A stretch of 34,133 nt of DNA from Sulfurimonas sp. SAG-AH-194-I05 (GCF_029215955.1 NZ_JAEMVA010000019.1:1-34133); one strand, 5' to 3'; shown: positions 16,920-24,939, counted from the first letter of the stretch. Numbers and translations: made by a program. Notes: generated by a model not told the origin, from the letters alone.

Positions 16920-18032
16920 ATGTCAAGATTTAAAAAAGCCATAAAGAAAAAAGAGTTAGAGACTGCTCTTTCTAAGCATCCACTAAGAGAACTTAGCGAA
17001 GATGTGAAAAGTGACTATGTTAAAGGTCTAGTGTTTCTCGCTACAGAAGATGAAAACTTTAACGAAGATGAAAAAAGTTACATTACATCACTTATGAGTA
17101 ACATCGGTTTAGATGCTAGTTTGCTAGCCGAGTTTGAAACATTCGCTAGTGAGTGTGAAGAAGAAGAACTGCTAGCCTTTATGGACAGACTCAAAGCATT
17201 TGACGAAGATATAAAAGTAAACTTTCTTATAGAAGTTATCGTAGTTTCGTTTAAAGATGGAGAGTTTGACGAAAGTGAACAAGCGATGTTTGATGACTAC
17301 CTTGAGATGCTTGAAGTAGCAGACAAAAAAGATGACATCATGTACATCTCTTTAGCACTAGTAAACAAAGACATAGACTTAGCCCTCGCAATGTACACTG
17401 CAAAAAAAGACTTCTTCAACAAGTACGATTATATGTTTGATATGATAGGTGTGGATGTGGAGAAAGAACTGAATGACGTTTTTAGTTGGGAATGGATTGA
17501 ATTTAGATTAGATAAATGTGTAGTGGAAAATAGTAACCTTGTAGCTTCAAAACCTATCACTACTAGACAGGCTTGCATATTTTTGAACTCAAATATAATT
17601 GCTAACTCTATCTTTCAAGTTCCAAATACCACAAAATTTGAATTTCAAGATGCTATTTTCATCATTGATATAAATAACTCTAACTTGGATTATTGTGATG
17701 ACTTATTTAATTACGATGAAGATATAAAAAATAATTCTTATTTAGGTTCATCAATTTTCATGCCAAGTTCTTTCTCCTCTTGGATAAAAATTGTAATAAA
17801 TATATCTGTTCAAATTCTTTATATAAAAATTGACGACTTTAGTCTAGTTTTATCAGAATCAGCGAGAGGATTTCTAACTGATGATAAAGAACTATTTAAG
17901 GTAAATATACCATATGCTAGCGCAAATGATACATTTAGGTATTTTAACGTTATGCAAACAGATTATGATGCTTATGGTAAACTTGAAGATGATAGATATG
18001 CATTCAGACTTATGAAAATTGTAGAAGACTAA
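16920..18032 (+). CDS. TerB-like domain protein (370 aa)
   Basis: AAGGAA precedes the ATG. Residues about 20-115 look like a TerB/tellurite-resistance fold: KSDYVKGLVFLATEDENFNE, DEKSYITSLMSNIGLDASLL, then VNFLIEVIVVSFKDGEFDES and EQAMFDDYLEML, with paired acidic turns that often bind metal. The C-terminal 220 residues are Asn-, Asp- and Ser-rich and unrecognised. TerB domains recur in membrane-associated stress and anti-phage complexes. It starts an operon with the 81-aa and 512-aa genes (2-nt and 8-nt gaps) under the presumed control of the divergent XRE repressor. Function is not known. Confidence 0.7.
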   Translation: MSRFKKAIKKKELETALSKHPLRELSEDVKSDYVKGLVFLATEDENFNEDEKSYITSLMSNIGLDASLLAEFETFASECEEEELLAFMDRLKAFDEDIKVNFLIEVIVVSFKDGEFDESEQAMFDDYLEMLEVADKKDDIMYISLALVNKDIDLALAMYTAKKDFFNKYDYMFDMIGVDVEKELNDVFSWEWIEFRLDKCVVENSNLVASKPITTRQACIFLNSNIIANSIFQVPNTTKFEFQDAIFIIDINNSNLDYCDDLFNYDEDIKNNSYLGSSIFMPSSFSSWIKIVINISVQILYIKIDDFSLVLSESARGFLTDDKELFKVNIPYASANDTFRYFNVMQTDYDAYGKLEDDRYAFRLMKIVED

Positions 18033-18034
18033 AA

Positions 18035-18280
18035 ATGGAAAAGTATATAATCATTGAAGAAATAAATAACCACTTTACCTTAAAAATTGAAAATAAAAAA
18101 GTATTAAAATATATAAAACAATTATTAACAAGTAACTTTAGTTTTAAATTTACTGAATGCGAACATACACTAGAAGGATATACTATTTTGGACATCTCTA
18201 GTGATATTAGTTCTGATGTTTTTTATAGACATTTTGAAATTATTACGCTGAGTATTTTAGATGATATATCTAGTAATTAG
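18035..18280 (+). CDS. Small acidic protein of unknown function (81 aa)
   Basis: Starts 2 nt after the TerB-like gene stop and ends 8 nt before the next gene, so it is a real coupled member of the operon. The sequence starts MEKYIIIEEINNHFTLKIEN and contains FTECEHTLEGYTILDISSDI; beta strands and acidic residues dominate and no membrane segment is visible. I do not recognise the family. Its size and position between the two large genes are compatible with an immunity protein or an adaptor. Confidence 0.65.
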   Translation: MEKYIIIEEINNHFTLKIENKKVLKYIKQLLTSNFSFKFTECEHTLEGYTILDISSDISSDVFYRHFEIITLSILDDISSN

Positions 18281-18288
18281 GAAATATT

Positions 18289-19827
18289 TTGAATTTTGAA
18301 TTAGGCAAAGAGTTCACACGAGAAGATGGTAAAACATTCATACTGACAAAAAATGGACTGAAAGAAAAAGGTAAAAAGTTTCCAAGTTATAACTATGAAA
18401 AAAGCGTGGAGGTTTTACAAGACCCAGCACTTTTTGCAGGACTAAGTGGGAGTGCTTTTAACTACGCTGACAATGTCGTCATGGGTGGAAGCCAAGGTCA
18501 TGGATTTGCTGGAGAAAAACTTAACAATATGTACGATACTATAGTCGGTAAAGACGCTACTATCGTAGGTGGTGACAACGCCAAAAATGGAGCAGATAGA
18601 CTTGTAGATGGCGTAAATATACAAACCAAATATTGTAAAACTGGTTCTCGATGTGTCAATGAGTGTTTTGCAGATGATGGAATTATGAAGTATATAAACC
18701 CAGATGGCACACCCATGCAAATAGAAGTACCCTCTGACAAATACCAAGATGCAATTCAATCTATGGAAGATAAAATACGCAAAGGGAAAGTGCCAGGGGT
18801 AAGCGACCCTAAAGAAGCACAAAACATTATAAAAAGAGGTGAATTTACTTACCAACAAGCTATAAATGTAGCGAAGTTTGGTACAGTTGAGAGTTTGACT
18901 TTTGATGCTGTCAATGGTTTACGACTTGCAGGAACAAGTATGGGGATATCTTCCGTTATCTCTTTTAGTGTTGCTATATGGAATGGTGATTCTTTTGATA
19001 AAGCTCTTAAGAGTTCTATTTACTCAGGTTTAAAAGTTGGTGGTGTTGCATGGGCTGGAAGTATTTTGGCTGCACAACTCGGACGAACAGGATTAGAACA
19101 AGCACTTCGTGGGACTACTGACTATATCGTAAAAAGTATGGGGAAAAATGCTTATCATTTTTTAGCAAATGGACTACGAAGTAGTGGCAAGATATATGGT
19201 GCCGCAGCTATTAACAATGTAAGTAAAGTCTTAAGAGGAAATGTAGTAACAGCCGTAGCAACTACCGTTGTTATGTCCGTTCCTGACTTCTACCGTCTTT
19301 TTAATGGCAAAGTATCAGGTGCTCAAGTCTTTAAAAATGTAACCAAAACTGGTGCAGGTGTTGCTGGTGGAGTTGGCGGATGGATGGGTGGTGCGGCAGC
19401 TGGTGCTGCTGTTGGTAGTGCTGTTCCTATCCTAGGTACTGCTGTAGGTGGTATAGTAGGAGGATTACTTGGAAGTTTTGCAGGTGGAAGCGCAGGAAGT
19501 AAAGTTGCAGAAGTAGTTCTTGATGAATTTATAGAAGATGATGCTAAGGCGATGATGTCGATAGTCGAAGATGTATTCGCTACCTTAGCCTTTGAGTATA
19601 TTTTAAATCAAGAAGAAGCAAATAACGCACTCTCAAAATTCACAAAGCGAGATGTTCCTGAACTACTAAGAAATATGTATGCATCTAGTAACTCTAAAGC
19701 CTATGCAACACGAGTGTTAGAGAGCATAATCGAAACAATAGTTAAACAAAGACCACAAATCAAGCTACCATCAAACCAAAAACTCATTGAGCATATGGGT
19801 GAGGTTATTGATGAAATGGCAAGTTAA
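18289..19827 (+). CDS. Large protein with nuclease-like motif and glycine-zipper segment (512 aa)
   Basis: TTG start with AGGA about 8 nt upstream. Residues 66-118 contain E76 (GFAGEKLNN), D103/D107 (NGADRLVDGVN) and Q112-x-K114 (NIQTKYC), an order that resembles PD-(D/E)XK nuclease sites. A Cys-containing patch (CKTGSRCVNEC, 116-126) follows. Residues 355-405 are a Gly/Ala-rich zipper (GVAGGVGGWMGGAAAGAAVG, then VGGIVGGLLGSFAGG) that can pack in membranes, and 245-330 are also hydrophobic in part. The protein would combine a DNA- or RNA-cutting head with a membrane-inserting part. Family known to me only as hypothetical; function inferred. It ends the TerB-like operon. Confidence 0.65.
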   Translation: MNFELGKEFTREDGKTFILTKNGLKEKGKKFPSYNYEKSVEVLQDPALFAGLSGSAFNYADNVVMGGSQGHGFAGEKLNNMYDTIVGKDATIVGGDNAKNGADRLVDGVNIQTKYCKTGSRCVNECFADDGIMKYINPDGTPMQIEVPSDKYQDAIQSMEDKIRKGKVPGVSDPKEAQNIIKRGEFTYQQAINVAKFGTVESLTFDAVNGLRLAGTSMGISSVISFSVAIWNGDSFDKALKSSIYSGLKVGGVAWAGSILAAQLGRTGLEQALRGTTDYIVKSMGKNAYHFLANGLRSSGKIYGAAAINNVSKVLRGNVVTAVATTVVMSVPDFYRLFNGKVSGAQVFKNVTKTGAGVAGGVGGWMGGAAAGAAVGSAVPILGTAVGGIVGGLLGSFAGGSAGSKVAEVVLDEFIEDDAKAMMSIVEDVFATLAFEYILNQEEANNALSKFTKRDVPELLRNMYASSNSKAYATRVLESIIETIVKQRPQIKLPSNQKLIEHMGEVIDEMAS

Positions 19828-19847
19828 AGTAATTCAGATTATCATGC

Positions 19848-19876
19848 TATAATATACATATTAAATCTATATGTAT
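19848..19876 (+). promoter_or_regulatory. -10 and operator of the second RHH-PIN module
   Basis: TATAAT (19848-19853) is followed at once by ATACATAT (19854-19861) and ATATGTAT (19869-19876), a perfect 8-bp inverted repeat with a 7-bp spacer over the expected transcription start. It fits autoregulation by the RHH antitoxin. AAAGGAG follows before the ATG. Confidence 0.7.
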
Positions 19877-19893
19877 AGATAAAGGAGTATATT

Positions 19894-20160
19894 ATGAGTA
19901 CGCTTACAGTTCGTAAAAACTTTAACTTTGAAAAAGAGTTAGTAGATAAAGCATCTACTATTATAAAAGAAAAAAACAAGAACTTTACGGAAGTTTTAAC
20001 GCATTACTTTCAAGCGATAATAAAAGACCCTCTTCTCATTGATGCCATCGAAGAAAAAGCAAAAAAGAGAACAGGTGGGTTTATAGGTATGCTAGATGGA
20101 AAAGTAGGAACACAAGACTATAAAGATATGCACAAGGACTATCATGAAAATATTTCTTGA
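19894..20160 (+). CDS. RHH-type antitoxin (second module)
   Basis: 88 residues, starting MSTLTVRKNFNFEKELVDKA and continuing STIIKEKNKNFTEVLTHYFQ, the ribbon then two-helix pattern of RHH antitoxins. The C-terminal tail (RTGGFIGMLDGKVGTQDY) is the probable toxin-binding part. An AAAGGAG ribosome-binding site and a palindromic operator lie upstream. It overlaps the PIN gene by 17 nt. Sequence differs clearly from the antitoxin at 15097. Confidence 0.85.
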   Translation: MSTLTVRKNFNFEKELVDKASTIIKEKNKNFTEVLTHYFQAIIKDPLLIDAIEEKAKKRTGGFIGMLDGKVGTQDYKDMHKDYHENIS

Positions 20161-20560
20161 TGCCAACATTTGCTTAGACCTGCTAGACACTACGAGACCA
20201 ACATCGAGTAAATCTGTAGAGTGGTATCTTAAACACAAAGACAATCAAGAACTGGACTTCTACTTTTCAGGAGACTTCATAACTACTTTTTACTATATTA
20301 TGACGGAAAAAAGAAAGTATAGTCCTAAAGACACCTTAAAATCTATAGATGCGCTTAGTGGTGAAATAGTGCCACATTACATCAATCATAGTGATTTTAT
20401 TGGTGCAAAAAATGACTTTTTAGTTGATATATTCAGTGACTTTGAAGACTTACTTATACTTAACAGTGCAAATAGATTACAGTGCGCAAAATTTATAACT
20501 AACGATAAAAAACTTCTGTCTCTTAAAAGTTACTCCAATATTGAGATAACAACACCCTAA
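20144..20560 (+). CDS. PIN-domain toxin (second module)
   Basis: 138 residues. The first strand MKIFLDANICLDLLDTTRPT carries D6 (LDANICLDLL), the family's usual first acidic residue; further candidates are E55 (IMTEKRK), E101-D102 (FEDLLILNSA) and D121 (TNDKKLL), so the active-site set appears complete. It is predicted to be an RNase. Translation is coupled to its antitoxin. The following gene is on the opposite strand and ends 3 nt away. Confidence 0.87.
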   Translation: MKIFLDANICLDLLDTTRPTSSKSVEWYLKHKDNQELDFYFSGDFITTFYYIMTEKRKYSPKDTLKSIDALSGEIVPHYINHSDFIGAKNDFLVDIFSDFEDLLILNSANRLQCAKFITNDKKLLSLKSYSNIEITTP

Positions 20561-20563
20561 AAC

Positions 20564-22717
20564 TTATTCTCCTTGAGCTAATACAACTATCTGCTCGGAG
20601 GTACTAGGGTCTCTACAATCTACCACAAATGTATCATTTCTCATAACACCAATATAAAGCATCTCGTTATGAAGTAAATCTGCTTTGAGTGCGAGGTATT
20701 CAAGCGCAAACAACTCTCTGTACTCCTCTTTATTTAGTAAATAAAACTCATTCCCTCGTGAGTGAGTAATTTCATTAAAAATATCTACCACACCACGGTT
20801 AAATATAATTTGCGTTATATACTCTCCTACAATTTTCTCCGATAAAATAATGTTGTTCTTTTTGTCTTCTAATAACTTAGCATTGATAGGATTATGAATA
20901 ATGTTAATAATCCTACTTAAAAAACTTGAATTTTCACTGTAAAGATTTTTAAGATACATAGTGAGTATAAACTCAAAATCATCTTCCATATTTAATATTA
21001 TGGTATCGTAATTTTCACTTACTATAGTGTCCCAAAATGATGATTCCATATACTCAGAATTCGAAAGTACATACCTCTGAAAATCAGCAATACTTTCATC
21101 TTCTAAAAACTGCGTAATATTCTCTTCTTTTATCTCTTCGTAATCCCCAACAATACAAATCTTTCTCTTTATTTTTAGTCGTGGTTTCTTAATGTCAATA
21201 GCCTTGCTTAGCTCAACCTCTTGAAAAAGTAGCTCATAGTCTTGTGTGTTTTGCATAAGCATCACAAGCTTATCGTCTTGTGCTATAAGCGTTGCTTTTG
21301 GAGGGTTAAGTAAAAGTATGCCATCTTTACGCAAGCCGACTAAAACCCCTTTGCTAAACTGCATATATGCTTCTCCAAAGCTTAGTTCATTCTCAAACAC
21401 TTCACTTGCTTCTAATCTATAAAACTCATAATCTTCATAAGACATCAAAGTGGTATATATTTTAAAATATGCTGGCTCAACAATAGAACGATTTAAAATC
21501 TTTTGAATTATATCGTTATGCTCTATAAGGGAGTAATCATCATTCTCTCTAAATATTTCAGCATAAACATGCTTCATCACTTTGTCATTTGTAGATTCTA
21601 TTGTAAAAGCAAGGGTATCATTTGTATATTTTTCATTTGAAACTATAAACCTAGCTATCTTTGTATTTAGGTTCTTTATTTCACATTGTTTGTCTTCGAG
21701 GAGCAAAACCTTACTTGCATGATTAATATTTATTCTCTTATACGACTGCCAGTTTAGTGAATCTCCCGTAAGGATACTAAGCTCTATGTTATGATACTTC
21801 TTGAGATTTTTACTAAAAGCTTCTATCTCTTTAACAAATGGCAAGAACAACACAACAGCTTGCTTTTGCTCATATTCGGTATGATAATAATCTAGCTCTT
21901 GAAGTATAAACTCTAACTTTGAGTTATAGTTAATGATAACGATATGCCCAGTTCCCTTATACGGATAGTAGCCGTTTTTAACATTTGATGTTATACTTGA
22001 AAGTAGCTCGGTGATAATAGAAATCAATGCACCACCAATGAGTAGTCCGACCAATAATTCCACAATCCCAAACAACATCTCTTTAAGCGATGAAGCTTCA
22101 GCGAGTGCTGGCGGGTCTAAAAATATCATTAAGCTTACATCATTTCCTCCAGAGTAGACAAATGAAAATAAATTTATAAACACTATGCTAAAAACAAATA
22201 AAATGAAGATTTGCAGTGTTATTGGCGAAGTTGCGAACATACTGACACTAAAAAACCTTTTGAGGGTATCTTTTAGCCTAAGTAACTTCAGCAGTCTAAA
22301 AAATCGCAATAGTCGAAGAAGTCTCGCTATCATTACACCTTCCCCTATCCCAACTAAGAGATAAGGGAGAAGTGTAATAATGTCTATGAGTATAAAAGGG
22401 GTAAAAGTATAAAGAAGTCTACCCTTAACTCCTCTGTATTTTTCATCTATACCAATAATTATATAACGTAAGAGTAGTTCAACAGTAAAAATAATAACAG
22501 TAGCATATTCAACATAGTGAAACACAACTGCCATTGCATCTGACAATATAAATATATCTCCTACAAAAGAAACAAAAATATTAATAATGATATTGGCAAA
22601 TATAAGGTTCTGAACTTTATTACCATAACTAGACCTGCGAGGTTGCTCTAGTACCTTGTATAGTGTTTGTAACATATTGCTCCTAATAATTTTTAAATTA
22701 AATATCTTCTCAAACAT
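20564..22717 (-). CDS. Voltage-sensor channel with CASTOR/POLLUX-like regulatory domains
   Basis: 717 residues from the ATG at 22715-22717 (AAAGGTG upstream). S1-S3 are hydrophobic segments in residues about 38-125; S4 is the Arg ladder MIARLLRLLRFFRLLKLLRL (about 129-148). S5 (165-188) and S6 (215-242) flank a pore loop (SGGNDVSLMIFLDPPALAEA) with no TVGYG filter. From about 255 the cytosolic part reads GTGHIVIINYNSKLEFILQE, the RCK-like start seen in CASTOR/POLLUX channels, and a second such domain begins KRKICIVGDYEEIKE. It is likely an inner-membrane ion channel with ligand-gated ring. It is the second gene of an operon with the AAA ATPase, 10 nt apart. Confidence 0.78.
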   Translation of the reverse strand: MFEKIFNLKIIRSNMLQTLYKVLEQPRRSSYGNKVQNLIFANIIINIFVSFVGDIFILSDAMAVVFHYVEYATVIIFTVELLLRYIIIGIDEKYRGVKGRLLYTFTPFILIDIITLLPYLLVGIGEGVMIARLLRLLRFFRLLKLLRLKDTLKRFFSVSMFATSPITLQIFILFVFSIVFINLFSFVYSGGNDVSLMIFLDPPALAEASSLKEMLFGIVELLVGLLIGGALISIITELLSSITSNVKNGYYPYKGTGHIVIINYNSKLEFILQELDYYHTEYEQKQAVVLFLPFVKEIEAFSKNLKKYHNIELSILTGDSLNWQSYKRININHASKVLLLEDKQCEIKNLNTKIARFIVSNEKYTNDTLAFTIESTNDKVMKHVYAEIFRENDDYSLIEHNDIIQKILNRSIVEPAYFKIYTTLMSYEDYEFYRLEASEVFENELSFGEAYMQFSKGVLVGLRKDGILLLNPPKATLIAQDDKLVMLMQNTQDYELLFQEVELSKAIDIKKPRLKIKRKICIVGDYEEIKEENITQFLEDESIADFQRYVLSNSEYMESSFWDTIVSENYDTIILNMEDDFEFILTMYLKNLYSENSSFLSRIINIIHNPINAKLLEDKKNNIILSEKIVGEYITQIIFNRGVVDIFNEITHSRGNEFYLLNKEEYRELFALEYLALKADLLHNEMLYIGVMRNDTFVVDCRDPSTSEQIVVLAQGE

Positions 22718-22727
22718 TTTTACACCT

Positions 22728-23921
22728 TTAATACAAAAATCCAAACAAATACAATGGTATCTTATTTCCATTTCCTACTTCAATATCGTCTGCAACTACA
22801 TAAGAGTTATCCATATCTTTTATCTGTTTAAAACTCTTGCTCTTTCCTCCAACTTCAATAGTATGTTTCTCATCAACTATAAAATCGCCTTTTTTCGACA
22901 CTGTTATACTATGCCCAGCATTACAAATGATACCACTATAAAAACTTTCTCTTAATGTCCCAATATCTGGTCGGGGACACAGAACATTAAACATATTTGG
23001 ATTATCTAAATATATTTTCTCTGGTTTTTTAATAATAGATTCACCTCTTGAAGTTGCTGATACCATCCTTATAATCCTCCCCTTTTGTAAAGCATCCAAG
23101 TAAATATAAAGTGTTTTTGGGTCTACTTCTACAGATGATGCTAATGTTGTCATATTTGGCTTGTATGGTACAGAAGTACATAGCAAGGTAAGTATTTTTT
23201 TAATGTTTCTAAGCTTTTTAGGGTCTATGTTATATATTTGCAATAAATCAATGTCTATTGTCTTATTTATCGCTTCTGCAAGCTTCATACTTACTGTCTC
23301 CTCATCTTCTAAGTAGAATGGATAAAAACCAAACTTAAAATAATCTTTAAAGTGTTTGAGTGGTTTAATTTTAGATAATATTTCTTGTGAATGTTTTGCG
23401 TGATTTGATAGAATCTCTTCAAGAGTAAGCTTCGCAAATTTTTTATTTGTTTGTATCTCTATAAACTCTCTAAACGACAGTGTAGGAAGTGTATACTTTA
23501 AAACTCTTCTGCTTAGGTCTGCATTGTCAAGGTGAAGAGCTGAGGAGCCTGAAAAAATTACATTTATCTCTAAAAAGTCCCATATAGTTTTTAAATCTAT
23601 TGCAAAATTATCTTGCTTATGTATTTCGTCTAAGATTAAAAGCTTCCCGCCATAAGAAGCAAACTCTTTAGCAATATCTAATATAGTAGTTGCACTCATT
23701 AAGGGGTGGTCTATACTTATATAAAGCATCTCATCACTTGATAAGTTTTGCTTCTTCATGTACTGTAAAAGGAGTGTAGTTTTTCCGACACCTTTAGCCC
23801 CAACAATACCTATAATACGATTTTTTAAATTGAGCTTGTGTAATAAGTCTCTTTCATACTCAGGTATTTGCTTTGACAAGAATAGAGAAGAGTACTCTTT
23901 TAAGGATTCTAATAATTCCAT
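22728..23921 (-). CDS. AAA-family ATPase (AAA_14/DUF4143-like)
   Basis: 397 residues. Walker A is GAKGVGKTT (41-49), Walker B is KLLILDEIH (93-101) and a sensor-1-like IFSGSSALHL lies near 121-130. A winged-helix part (MTTLASSVEVDPKTLYIYLD) follows, and the C-terminus has GDFIVDEKHTIEVGGKSKSF, resembling the degraded PD-(D/E)XK fold found at the end of DUF4143 ATPases. The gene is the first of an operon with the channel gene. The ATPase may sense or gate; this is inference. An 18-bp palindrome lies 54 bp upstream of its start. Confidence 0.82.
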   Translation of the reverse strand: MELLESLKEYSSLFLSKQIPEYERDLLHKLNLKNRIIGIVGAKGVGKTTLLLQYMKKQNLSSDEMLYISIDHPLMSATTILDIAKEFASYGGKLLILDEIHKQDNFAIDLKTIWDFLEINVIFSGSSALHLDNADLSRRVLKYTLPTLSFREFIEIQTNKKFAKLTLEEILSNHAKHSQEILSKIKPLKHFKDYFKFGFYPFYLEDEETVSMKLAEAINKTIDIDLLQIYNIDPKKLRNIKKILTLLCTSVPYKPNMTTLASSVEVDPKTLYIYLDALQKGRIIRMVSATSRGESIIKKPEKIYLDNPNMFNVLCPRPDIGTLRESFYSGIICNAGHSITVSKKGDFIVDEKHTIEVGGKSKSFKQIKDMDNSYVVADDIEVGNGNKIPLYLFGFLY

Positions 23922-23974
23922 AAAATAGCCTTTTGATTATGTAGTTAATATGTTACCATAAAAATGTTAAATAA

Positions 23975-23992
23975 TAAGGAATATATTCCTTA
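23975..23992. promoter_or_regulatory. 18-bp perfect palindrome upstream of the AAA-channel operon
   Basis: TAAGGAATATATTCCTTA is self-complementary. It lies 54 bp upstream of the ATPase ATG (minus strand) and could be an operator. A half-site TTAAGGAAT recurs at about 24071-24079 before the broken TA genes. Confidence 0.55.
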
Positions 23993-24085
23993 GTGTAAAT
24001 TTAAAAGATATTATGAGACTTATACACACATCGAGTTTGTGATATTAAAGGATTTTATATTATAATAGTATTAAGGAATGCTACT

Positions 24086-24372
24086 ATGAATAAGCTAGAT
24101 ATTTTAAAAGTACTTGCAGATAAAAAAATTGTATCATCTTAAAAGCTTCATTCTATTTGGTTCAGTCGCAAAAGAAACAAACAACAATGATAGTGATATA
24201 GATATTGCATACATAGAAGATAGAACAAAATTAAACTTTGAAAATTATTTAAAATTGGGATGAGAGTATTAGAGATTTAATTTACAAAGGTTATAGAATT
24301 GTATATAAAACTGATGAAATGAAAGCAATAATAACTATTATTAGTATGAAAAAGCACCAAGATGAATTATAG
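24086..24372 (+). pseudogene. Broken nucleotidyltransferase / ParE-RelE toxin remnants
   Basis: An ATG at 24086 opens MNKLDILKVLADKK and stops at 24140. A +1 shifted frame from 24138 reads LKSFILFGSVAKETNNNDSD then IDIAYIED, the GSx(n)SDxD site of MNT-type nucleotidyltransferases, and stops at 24261. From about 24253 a third frame reads NWDESIRDLIYKGYRIVYKT to TAG 24370-24372, the C-terminal part of a ParE/RelE toxin. Two deletions or frameshifts thus join the ruins of two different TA-type genes next to attR. Confidence 0.7.
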
Positions 24373-24388
24373 TTACTTTGAATTTAGC

Positions 24389-24408
24389 GTACAACTTTGT
24401 GTACAACT
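24389..24408. repeat. Putative integrase arm-type sites, right end
   Basis: GTACAACT at 24389-24396 and the 15-mer ACTTTGTGTACAACT at 24394-24408 repeat the left-end cluster (identical 15-mer at 5460-5474), 46 bp inside attR. Confidence 0.65.
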
Positions 24409-24453
24409 TAAAGTAGAATATCGACTTATCTCTTATAATATGGCACGGTATCG

Positions 24454-24474
24454 TCCCGCACGTCTCCACCAAAA
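24454..24474. repeat. Right attachment site (attR core)
   Basis: Identical 21-bp copy of 5311-5331, retaining the tmRNA T-arm end, acceptor strand and CCA. Upstream similarity continues weakly (CGGTATCG versus CGGTTCGA) but the rest of tmRNA is absent. Confidence 0.9.
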
Positions 24475-24549
24475 AAACATCACTTTATCTCTTCTTGAAG
24501 TTATTTTAGATAAAATCACATTCTAAATTATAAATTTTGAAGGTTTTAC

Positions 24550-24939
24550 ATGTTTGGAATGGGTTTCACTGAAATACTAATCATTGCTGTTATCGCCATA
24601 CTTTTTCTTGGTCCAGATAAACTGCCGTCTGCTATGGTAGATATTGCTAAGTTTTTTAGACAAATGAAAAAAACTGTTAGTAATGTTAAAGAGTCTATGG
24701 AAGAAGAGATGAATGTAAGTGAGATTAAACAAGAAGCGCTTGCGTATAAAAAACAACTCTTAGATGTACAAGGTGAAGTCCAAAAAGTGACTTCTATCCC
24801 TGACTTAGCATCTGAATTCACTGATATTAGTGATGACATCATCGAAGAAATAGAAAAGCCTAAAGCTCCAAAAGAAGAAAAAGTAACTTTCAAAAAAAAG
24901 AAAAAGAAAAAAATAGAGGATGATAGCATAGATGTTTGA
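24550..24939 (+). CDS. tatB: Sec-independent protein translocase TatB
   Basis: 129-residue subunit of the twin-arginine translocase that exports folded proteins, binding substrates with TatC. MFGMGFTEILIIAVIAILFL is the N-terminal membrane helix with Glu8, followed by GPDKLP (the hinge) and an amphipathic helix (VDIAKFFRQMKKTVSN). The long helical, charged tail is TatB-like rather than TatA-like, ending KKKKKKKIEDD. AAGG precedes the ATG. It overlaps tatC by 8 nt. In the uninterrupted chromosome it would lie directly downstream of ssrA. Confidence 0.93.
   Translation: MFGMGFTEILIIAVIAILFLGPDKLPSAMVDIAKFFRQMKKTVSNVKESMEEEMNVSEIKQEALAYKKQLLDVQGEVQKVTSIPDLASEFTDISDDIIEEIEKPKAPKEEKVTFKKKKKKKIEDDSIDV

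Larger units (their letters stand above)
5311..24474 (+). mobile_element. Integrative genomic island in ssrA (about 19.1 kb)
   Basis: Its boundaries are the 21-bp direct repeats at 5311-5331 and 24454-24474. The first gene inside is a tyrosine integrase, reading inward from attL. Putative arm sites lie just inside both ends. Gene content is typical of a satellite or ICE-like island: integrase, D5/SF3-like replication protein, Gp2-like protein, Rad52-type annealing protein, DUF932 protein, WYL and XRE regulators, two toxin-antitoxin modules and accessory cargo. No capsid, tail, terminase or conjugation genes are seen, so it is probably mobilised by a helper or only by integration and excision. 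The genes on both sides (ssrA, tatB) are ordinary chromosomal genes. Confidence 0.9.

Noticed and set aside
18442..18858. Minus-strand open frame inside the 512-aa gene
   Set aside because: It is a shadow of the long plus-strand gene, with improbable composition and no ribosome-binding site or neighbour that supports it.
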